Assembly (NCBI GenBank): GCA_030699855.1
Contig: JAUYKR010000142.1
Span: forward strand, 1-15,082
Source: a bacterium
GTDB lineage: Bacteria > Patescibacteriota > Gracilibacteria > JAUYGZ01
Reading direction: 5' to 3'
Length of the DNA stretch: 15,082 nucleotides
The notes beneath the pieces were generated by a model. The model saw only the letters and a program-made list of their open reading frames with translations. It was not told the DNA's origin and did no database searches. Positions 1-5,670 of the stretch are shown here, one piece after another; the stretch's first letter is position 1; each line of letters opens with the position of its first letter. A program made the position numbers and the translations under genes.

Positions 1-722
1 TCCGGGAAAATTCTCTTCATGGAACCCTCGGACACAAACTCATCAACCTCCTGCTGATCTACGCCAGGGGAGGACAAAACGACCACTTTCATCAGCTCCG
101 CCCGATTAATGCCAAAGTCAGGACGGAAAGTGGGAATGCCACCGGTGGCGGAAGAATAACCGCGAAAGATTCCACGAGATGCGACGTCATGAATTTCCGC
201 GGAGAAGGGATGATCGCGAGTGTCGCCAAATGGAATGCGGTCGCTTAAATCTAACAAAAACTGCTCGTAAAAAGCAAAGTCGTTACCAACGGCCAGGACT
301 GCGACTGTAACTTCACGGCCAGGCAACACCAGCGCTCGCATGGGCAGCTGGTTGGCAAAAGACACCCCCTGCAGCTCAACGGCATCCCGATCAAGCAATC
401 GCCTGTTTTTTCTCAGTATGGCGTCAATGATTCTCAGCTGGAGTTCAGCCAAAAGCACGCTTGCAGGTTCATCGCTGACCAGGTAATGAATCTCGGCGGT
501 CTGAGCGGAGACCTGGCCCCTTCCCAGCAAATAGTAACTGCGCACGGGAGTCTGCAAACCAAGATCCAGGGAGCGATCCAGAGCGTCGACCACAGAGTAT
601 CCTTCCGGACTTTTGAGGGTGACACCGGAAGCAGGATCATAAAAATCAGCCGCCAGCCCCGCATTGAAGCGGCAAACGATCAAAACCATGATGACAGCCA
701 GGAGGGAGAAAAGAGCTTTCAC
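1..722 (-). CDS. Secreted SLH-domain protein, partial (3' end beyond window)
   Basis: The reading frame runs on the minus strand for 240 codons plus two bases and leaves the window before any stop. It starts at a GTG (720-722). An in-frame TAA lies three codons upstream, so no longer start is available. Residues 1-25 form a signal peptide: Lys2, a hydrophobic stretch (ALFSLLAVIMVLIV) and a likely cleavage site after GLAA. Residues 26-160 resemble nothing I recognise. Residues about 164-220 are an S-layer homology domain: FGDTRDHPFSAEI, then ASRGIFRGY, then TFRPDFGINRAELMKVVV, the classic G-(I/Y)-x-G-Y and F-(R/x)-P-x-x-x-(I)-x-R-A-E pattern. The last codons (RIFP plus GA) look like the start of a second SLH repeat. 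SLH domains usually tie proteins non-covalently to the cell wall, so this is probably a surface protein. It is divergent from the exported protein at 837. Its exact role is unknown. Confidence 0.8.
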   Translation of the reverse strand, partial: MKALFSLLAVIMVLIVCRFNAGLAADFYDPASGVTLKSPEGYSVVDALDRSLDLGLQTPVRSYYLLGRGQVSAQTAEIHYLVSDEPASVLLAELQLRIIDAILRKNRRLLDRDAVELQGVSFANQLPMRALVLPGREVTVAVLAVGNDFAFYEQFLLDLSDRIPFGDTRDHPFSAEIHDVASRGIFRGYSSATGGIPTFRPDFGINRAELMKVVVLSSPGVDQQEVDEFVSEGSMKRIFP

Positions 723-743
723 GGGGATGATTTACTGATAGCC

Positions 744-749
744 ATCATA
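744..749 (-). promoter_or_regulatory. Possible -10 box for the SLH-protein gene
   Basis: The minus strand reads TATGAT here, five of six matches to the -10 consensus. It would give a leader of about 14-20 nt before the GTG at 722. I see no convincing -35 hexamer at 16-18 bp, so this is weak. Confidence 0.3.
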
Positions 750-763
750 GCGGCAACGCCGTG

Positions 764-775
764 CAGGTATACCTG
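764..775. promoter_or_regulatory. Perfect 12-bp palindrome, possible operator
   Basis: CAGGTATACCTG is its own reverse complement. It sits in the 114-bp region between two divergent genes for exported proteins. Its left eight bases, CAGGTATA, recur at 802-809, where they run into the -10 box of the rightward promoter. This suggests a binding site for a dimeric regulator. The regulator is not identifiable from the window. Confidence 0.4.
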
Positions 776-778
776 ACA

Positions 779-793
779 TCACTTGAAAAGTGA
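779..793. promoter_or_regulatory. Inverted repeat over the -35 of the 837 promoter, possible operator
   Basis: TCACTT-gaa-AAGTGA has perfect 6-bp arms. It covers the -35 hexamer TTGAAA (783-788) of the rightward promoter. A protein bound here would be expected to block RNA polymerase. No T-run follows on either side, so it is not a terminator. Confidence 0.4.
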
Positions 794-811
794 GGGCAAA
801 ACAGGTATAAT
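783..811 (+). promoter_or_regulatory. Sigma-70-type promoter for the 837-3805 operon
   Basis: The -35 is TTGAAA (783-788), the spacer is exactly 17 bp, and the -10 is a perfect TATAAT (806-811). Transcription should start near 818, which leaves a leader of about 19 nt before the ATG at 837. The leader has no Shine-Dalgarno motif. This is one of the best promoter matches in the window. Confidence 0.75.
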
Positions 812-836
812 AAAATGATAATCACTAATATATCTT

Positions 837-2897
837 ATGAAAAAGGGATCAATTTTCCTTCTCCTCCTCCTTTCTGCCGTGATAACTGCCGGCACCATAA
901 TTATCCACACTGGAACCGGAGAGTCCAGCATCGCCAGCATCCTGTCACTTACAAGTGACAAGCTGGAAGGCGACGATCTCCACCTGAGCTTTTATCCCTG
1001 GAAGAACAACAAAGATGCAGGCGAAATCATTCGCTACTTTCAGCCAATTGTTGAGGAACACAAACTCAGCTCAAATGATATGGGGCTGCTGAGCTTCATC
1101 AGCACCATCTCCGGAAGTAGGTATCAAGATGAACATAGCGGACTTCCCGGGCACTTCAAAATATACCCACGACACAACGTCGCAACCTATGGCGCGATTG
1201 TGGATTCATTCGCGACTGAATCCGACATCAATGACACCGTGGCCTATGCGCTGGAGCGCCGTCCGCAACTCTTTAAAACACTAGATGGAGAATGGATTGA
1301 TAAAAAAATCAGTGCGACAGCCTGGATGAGTCACCGGGGTCTCGTCTATCTTGCGGGAAACATCTTTGGGGTCGACCCCCTGTACGCCCCGGTGTCGTTC
1401 GGCATACTGACCGAAGCCGAGCTTCAAAGCTGGCTTCAAAAATCACACCAAGGTGAGGAGCCAATCCTCCTGAGCGCTGCCACTCAATACCTGTATGACC
1501 TTCAAAAGGCCACAGTGGAAAACAAGGCGGAAAGCATGAGAACAAAACTCAAGCAAGTGGCAACAAGCGGATTTGAGCTCAACGAACAGAATCACTATGT
1601 GTTCGGAAAACAGGAAATTGCTCAGATATCAAGCCTCATGCTCCAAAAGATCAATCGGATCCGCGGAGAAAACGGCAAGTCACCCGCTGCCGAAAGGATA
1701 GCAAGGGACATGCTCAATGAGCTCACGGATGATTTTTCCGGCAGTACCATCAGCAGCGACAACTTCCAGTTGTTTGAGGAAGCGGTGTTCACGCTCTTCG
1801 ATGAAGACTACCCCGGGATGGTCACCCTGCCGGAAAACCTCAACTACGGCGACTGCACCAGGGATATGCACCTAAAAAGCTATACCGGCGAGCCGTACTT
1901 CATGACCCATGAGAATGGAACAGTGATCAGCTGTGGAGCAGTGGAAATTTCGCTCCCAGGGCATTCGGTAGTGCTGGCCGGGTACCTTCCCCTGCCTCGC
2001 GCTCAGCACAGCAAAAAAAACTCCAGCCACTTGCTGACCATGATCCCCGGAGACAGAGACTATGGCCACATCTCTATCTTTGATGAGTCAGGGTTCACCG
2101 GAGAAGTGAAGCTGAGCATTCAAAATGAGGCAAACAAAGTCTGGTCGATCATGGCTAAGGGAGAAGAGACTAAGGAGACCGCAATACTGAAGGGCACTAC
2201 GGGGGATGATGGAATGATCGTCATCAACGACCTGGTATCCGAGCTGAAAAAGCTCGGCCAGAATTCAAAAATTCAGGCTCAGTACATTCCGGATTGGTCA
2301 GTCATTGAAGGAAGTAGCCAAGACATGATTGAGGAAGAAACCACTCAACAGGATTCAAATACATCCCAGCCAGAATTAAATCATGCCGCAGCGCTAACGG
2401 CTGAAGTCATAGCTCCGCCATCACTGGAAAGTGTAAAAGAAATGCTCCAGCAGAGAACCAAACGGACTGCTGAAGGCATCAACCAAAAAAAGGCTGAAGA
2501 CATTAAAAAAGCATCGGATCTCACGCAGACCGAGGGCATTGAAGGCTTGTTTCATAAGTCAATGGAACAATCTGCAAAAAGCAAGCCCGCAATAAAACCA
2601 ACAATCTATGATCCACAGCAAAACTACGAAATGCTGAAAAGAGGCGCGTCGCCCCTGAGTAGGAAGAGCAACTCCACCAAGCGTGGTACTCCCGACGAAG
2701 ACAATACCGGCGAACAAAAAACGCTGCTTCCCTACGATGAACGGCTTGATACTCACGGAGCTGCCGATACTCTTGCAGCCGCAGACATTACCGAACTCCT
2801 CGAAAAACAAAGACGAATGAAGATCTGCAACACGATCATGAAGCTTGATCAGATTGAGATAAATCAAAAATACTTCAAGGCCCAGTGCCAACTGTAG
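837..2897 (+). CDS. Large exported protein of unknown function
   Basis: This 686-residue protein begins MKKGSIFLLLLLSAVITAG, a signal peptide or N-terminal membrane anchor (Lys2-Lys3, then about 16 hydrophobic residues). I do not recognise the rest. Residues 40-330 look like a folded, mostly helical domain (aromatic-rich stretch at 106-190, amphipathic helices at 192-300). Residues 330-490 have a beta-rich pattern and contain Cys340 and Cys366, which could form a disulfide outside the membrane. Residues about 491-630 are low complexity and polar (runs of Gln, Glu, Ser, Lys), so probably a flexible linker. The C-terminus (630-686) is helical and carries Cys664 and Cys684. The ATG at 837 sits 25 nt after a strong -10 box and has no Shine-Dalgarno. 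The next gene, an MscS channel, starts 8 nt after this stop, so the two are probably cotranscribed. A wall or periplasm-facing role is plausible but not shown. Confidence 0.8.
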   Translation: MKKGSIFLLLLLSAVITAGTIIIHTGTGESSIASILSLTSDKLEGDDLHLSFYPWKNNKDAGEIIRYFQPIVEEHKLSSNDMGLLSFISTISGSRYQDEHSGLPGHFKIYPRHNVATYGAIVDSFATESDINDTVAYALERRPQLFKTLDGEWIDKKISATAWMSHRGLVYLAGNIFGVDPLYAPVSFGILTEAELQSWLQKSHQGEEPILLSAATQYLYDLQKATVENKAESMRTKLKQVATSGFELNEQNHYVFGKQEIAQISSLMLQKINRIRGENGKSPAAERIARDMLNELTDDFSGSTISSDNFQLFEEAVFTLFDEDYPGMVTLPENLNYGDCTRDMHLKSYTGEPYFMTHENGTVISCGAVEISLPGHSVVLAGYLPLPRAQHSKKNSSHLLTMIPGDRDYGHISIFDESGFTGEVKLSIQNEANKVWSIMAKGEETKETAILKGTTGDDGMIVINDLVSELKKLGQNSKIQAQYIPDWSVIEGSSQDMIEEETTQQDSNTSQPELNHAAALTAEVIAPPSLESVKEMLQQRTKRTAEGINQKKAEDIKKASDLTQTEGIEGLFHKSMEQSAKSKPAIKPTIYDPQQNYEMLKRGASPLSRKSNSTKRGTPDEDNTGEQKTLLPYDERLDTHGAADTLAAADITELLEKQRRMKICNTIMKLDQIEINQKYFKAQCQL

Positions 2898-2905
2898 CAC
2901 TGAAC

Positions 2906-3805
2906 ATGAGAACAACTATGGTGTCATTCCTCATTGCACAAGTCGGCACGTCCTCAAAAGTAAGTTCTAGTCCCGGAGTGCTTGATGATGTCCTATCAAC
3001 CTTCAGCTTTCTTTGGAACTTCGCACTCGCGCTGGCGGTCATACTCACTTTTTGGGCGCTGGGAAAGCTGATTGGAGCCAGGATCATCAGGGCGCTGAGG
3101 CAGAGTAAGGGAGACACCCTGTACCCGGACATGGAAGACCTGATTCGAAGGCTGGCGTTCTATGGAGCGATAAGCACCGGAGGCGCGGTGGCACTCCAAT
3201 TTATCTTCGACATCGACTTCCTGCAGGTCATCGGACTCTTTGGGCTGGGAATCAGCTTTGCCTTCAAGGATCTGGTGGAAAATCTGATCGCCGGCACGGT
3301 CATCATCCTGCAAAACCGCTTCCACATCGGAGACTTCATAAAAGTTGGCGGCATTACCGGGAAAATTATGGAAATCCAGACCAGAGCCACCATCCTGAAA
3401 GGAGTGGATGGCACTGAAATCATCATTCCCAACGCCGACCTGATGAGTCAGGTGGTTACGTCCTATACCGCTCATCATCAACGACGAACGGACTTCGACA
3501 TCAGTGTCAGCTTCAAATCCGACCTGGAAAAGGCCAAAAAGATCGCCGAGGAGGTGATGCTCGCTCACGATCATGTTCTGAAGAAGCCAAAGCCACAGGT
3601 GATCCTGAAAAAACTGGGCGAGTATGCCGTCGTCCTGTCCGTCCGCTTCTGGTTCGACCCCCACGAAAAGGGAAAGAGCTGGATAGCCACGAAATCATTC
3701 CTGATCTCCGAAATCAAGCGCCGTTACGATGCCGAGGGCATTATCATCCCCTTCCCCACCGAGGTGTTTATGGAAAAGGAGCAGTTGCCGCCGGAGAAAG
3801 CCTAG
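2906..3805 (+). CDS. MscS-family mechanosensitive ion channel
   Basis: This is a small-conductance mechanosensitive channel: a membrane pore that opens under tension to release solutes on osmotic downshock. From the ATG at 2906 it is 299 residues, close to E. coli MscS. Membrane segments lie at about 34-60, 82-103 and 105-132. The third is the pore helix with its continuation GISFAFKDLVENLIAG (115-130). The MscS beta domain follows: NRFHIGDFIKVGGITG (137-152), then the RA-x-(I/L)-x-x-x-DGTEIIIPNADLM block (160-180). The alpha/beta C-terminal domain ends with IPFPTEVF (281-288), the usual family ending. A GTG at 2885 would add seven residues and overlap the upstream gene; an ATG at 2918 is also possible. 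I prefer 2906 because it leaves a short 8-nt gap and an ATG. It is the second gene of the 837 operon. TAG stop. Confidence 0.92.
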   Translation: MRTTMVSFLIAQVGTSSKVSSSPGVLDDVLSTFSFLWNFALALAVILTFWALGKLIGARIIRALRQSKGDTLYPDMEDLIRRLAFYGAISTGGAVALQFIFDIDFLQVIGLFGLGISFAFKDLVENLIAGTVIILQNRFHIGDFIKVGGITGKIMEIQTRATILKGVDGTEIIIPNADLMSQVVTSYTAHHQRRTDFDISVSFKSDLEKAKKIAEEVMLAHDHVLKKPKPQVILKKLGEYAVVLSVRFWFDPHEKGKSWIATKSFLISEIKRRYDAEGIIIPFPTEVFMEKEQLPPEKA

Positions 3806-3983
3806 ATTGGAGCAAAAAGCACTGTACATCCCCATGCCGAAAACATAAAATGGGGTCGTTGACATCGAATCAAGGGGAGCTGTCTTTTGTGTAAAGGAGT
3901 ATCATTTGGTCACAATTTAAGGCAAGTGCAGTATCTTGACAATATAGAAAAATAAAGTAATATACACACCTTATTTTACAAAT
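3806..3983. other. Intergenic region, AT-rich, weak stem-loop
   Basis: This 178-bp gap holds an imperfect terminator candidate: CCCCAT (3830-3835) pairs with ATGGGG (3850-3855) around a 14-base loop, but no T-run follows. The promoter of the next gene occupies its end. AAAGGAG at 3893-3899 is the only good Shine-Dalgarno-like string I noticed, but it has no open frame behind it. I see no RNA gene here. Confidence 0.4.
3936..3963 (+). promoter_or_regulatory. Promoter for the gene at 3984
   Basis: A perfect -35, TTGACA (3936-3941), is followed after 16 bp by TAATAT (3958-3963), four of six matches to the -10. The predicted start near 3970 leaves a leader of about 14 nt with no ribosome binding motif. 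Confidence 0.6.
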
Positions 3984-4631
3984 ATGGCAGAAAGACCAGA
4001 TGAAAGTGGTGATACACTCACGAGAAGGCTGAACGAACTTCAAACCAAAATTACGAAGGCTGTCGAAAAAATAGCTGCAGAAGGTAATCAAACGGTGGTT
4101 GGAGCCCTCATTAGATCGAAAGTACTCATTGTTTTCGCGCTTGGACCAGCCGAATTAAACAAAGTCCGCCTCGACTACCACAACACTGTAGGAATTCGTG
4201 AACTGGAAAAACGAAAGCGTCCGGCTGCGTTTAGAAAATTTGCCAAATCCGTCGCCTTCTACCGCAGCAAAGACAAAGAGCCCTGGGCCATAGCTATGCA
4301 ATTGTTACCATTCATTTCCACAGCAGTCTTGATCGCGCTTGAAAATACCCTCCAGGCGCAAGAAAATCCTGCTCCTGAGTCAATCACAGACAGAAGAATT
4401 GAAATAGAAACAAATTCTCTAATCGTCAACGGTCTTGAAAGTGGCATTTGGAGAGGTCGTGCACCACAACTCAAAAAAGCGACACGGGACGACAGACGCA
4501 TCCCTCCAGAGCCACTGCTAAGAATGCTGGAGGAAGATTTTGCAACTGGAGCAACGGGCTCGCCAACACTACGAACCGCTATCATGGATTGCATTCGAAA
4601 TAGAGTACCAGACATCCGTGAGCTAGGCTAA
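3984..4631 (+). CDS. Hypothetical protein, 215 aa
   Basis: I do not recognise this protein. It has no signal peptide. Residues 8-35 (LTRRLNELQTKITKAVEKI and following) form an amphipathic, probably coiled helix. Residues 36-125 alternate hydrophobic helices (VVGALIRSKVLIVFALG; WAIAMQLLPFISTAVLIALENTL) with basic stretches (RELEKRKRPAAFRKFAKS). Neither hydrophobic stretch is long or clean enough to be a sure membrane helix. The C-terminal third is charged (residues 154-185 contain many Arg and Lys). It looks like a cytoplasmic, all-helical protein. It has its own promoter and a TAA stop. The next gene lies 59 bp downstream and also has its own promoter. By eye, base composition is more AT-rich than in pyrG or rsmH, which may mean an accessory gene. 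Confidence 0.7.
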   Translation: MAERPDESGDTLTRRLNELQTKITKAVEKIAAEGNQTVVGALIRSKVLIVFALGPAELNKVRLDYHNTVGIRELEKRKRPAAFRKFAKSVAFYRSKDKEPWAIAMQLLPFISTAVLIALENTLQAQENPAPESITDRRIEIETNSLIVNGLESGIWRGRAPQLKKATRDDRRIPPEPLLRMLEEDFATGATGSPTLRTAIMDCIRNRVPDIRELG

Positions 4632-4634
4632 ATC

Positions 4635-4662
4635 TTGCTAAATTCCGCTTGTGAGCTATAAT
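4635..4662 (+). promoter_or_regulatory. Promoter for the gene at 4691
   Basis: TTGCTA (4635-4640), a 16-bp spacer and a perfect TATAAT (4657-4662). The predicted start near 4669 leaves a leader of about 22 nt. The promoter lies in the 59-bp gap after the 3984 gene, so the 4691 gene need not depend on read-through. Confidence 0.6.
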
Positions 4663-4690
4663 TCGCATATCTTGGAATTATACCGAGCAT

Positions 4691-5668
4691 ATGCGAACCA
4701 CAACAGGTGAACCTCTAGAACAAGAAGCCGAGCCCGTTTTAGTAAACGGCGTAACTGATAGGCTAAAGCGTGACACGCCCTCGCCACCAGTCACTGGCGT
4801 GGTGATTAAAGAAAGAATGACGGAATCAGGAGAGCTGGCCAAACTTGTATTTGAACGCGGTGAGCCGCTAGTTGAACTTGCAGGCGGTAAGGTTCTCGTT
4901 TACCCGGCAAGCCCAGAATTGGACAGTCAAGGAATTTATGACCTTGCCTGTCAACTCGGATATAGCGGCGATCCGAAAACAGACAATGCCCAAAGAGACG
5001 GATGGGAGGAGGCATGGTTTAGAGGCTGGCTCGTGGATGTGCCGACGTCAGTCGACAGCGTGACAAGCTTGTTGAGAAGTACAGGAAGTGACGCCCTAGT
5101 TGCAATTGATACCAGTAGAAAAGTTATAGGGTTTCTATTTGGACTCAGACTGAACAGTGGAATGACAGCGGAAAAATTTAAAGAACGAGAACTTCAAATG
5201 GCTCCAAGAACATTCGTCGATGACCAATTGGTGACTAAGGACTATCTCAAGAGGGAGGGAAATAATGCAAAAGTCGGGTGGGTGGAAGTAGGAGGAGTTG
5301 ATCCCAACCACGGTAATAGAGATATTTTCAAGGCTCTTGAGCTTCATCTGCTCTACAATTTTTTCCTGAGTGGAGAAATCGACCACTCCATCGGCGAACT
5401 CTTGATCAGTCCTCACGTCAATCACGGCTCGATTAAATTTCATGAAAGCCGCTTTCTAGCCACGGAATTCGCCCGCCGTGAAGTTCCAAACGCTCAGCTT
5501 GGCGCTGATACAAGGACCATCACCTGGAGTGTCCGTGAGTGGCTGGTTTACGCGAGACTTGTCAAAGCCCGCGCTTCTGCTCATATTCCTCCAAATCTTG
5601 ATTTTAACCATTTTTGTCGGGCCTATGAATCAGCAATGAGGGGGGTGATTGCGGCAAAAATCGACTGA
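4691..5668 (+). CDS. Hypothetical protein with possible GNAT-like fold
   Basis: This 325-residue soluble protein has no family I can name with confidence. Residues 134-256 follow the order of a GNAT acetyltransferase core: strands DALVAIDTSRKVIGFLFGL (134-152), then a strand and helix VGWVEVGGVDPNHGNRDIFK (195-214), then a strand and helix around IGELLISPHVNHGSIKFHE (234-252). The segment V-D-P-N-H-G-N-R sits where GNAT enzymes carry V-x-P-x-x-R-G-x-G, but the acyl-CoA loop is poorly conserved, so acetyl transfer is uncertain. The N-terminal 60 residues are polar and probably disordered. The stop is TGA, the only one in the window, and a TAA follows two codons later (a tandem stop). The gene ends 2 bp from the convergent RSH-transporter gene. 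No Shine-Dalgarno. Confidence 0.65.
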   Translation: MRTTTGEPLEQEAEPVLVNGVTDRLKRDTPSPPVTGVVIKERMTESGELAKLVFERGEPLVELAGGKVLVYPASPELDSQGIYDLACQLGYSGDPKTDNAQRDGWEEAWFRGWLVDVPTSVDSVTSLLRSTGSDALVAIDTSRKVIGFLFGLRLNSGMTAEKFKERELQMAPRTFVDDQLVTKDYLKREGNNAKVGWVEVGGVDPNHGNRDIFKALELHLLYNFFLSGEIDHSIGELLISPHVNHGSIKFHESRFLATEFARREVPNAQLGADTRTITWSVREWLVYARLVKARASAHIPPNLDFNHFCRAYESAMRGVIAAKID

Positions 5669-5670
5669 AG

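Noticed and set aside
2996..3664. 222-codon open frame on the minus strand
   Set aside because: It lies wholly antisense to the MscS gene, whose protein has clear family motifs. The antisense translation is rich in scattered His and Asp with no domain pattern.
3830..3855. CCCCAT/ATGGGG as terminator of the mscS operon
   Set aside because: The stem is only 6 bp, the loop is 14 bases, and no T-run follows. Listed only as a note in the intergenic entry.
3893..3899. Good Shine-Dalgarno-like AAAGGAG
   Set aside because: No start codon with an open frame follows at the right distance; candidate frames close within a dozen codons.
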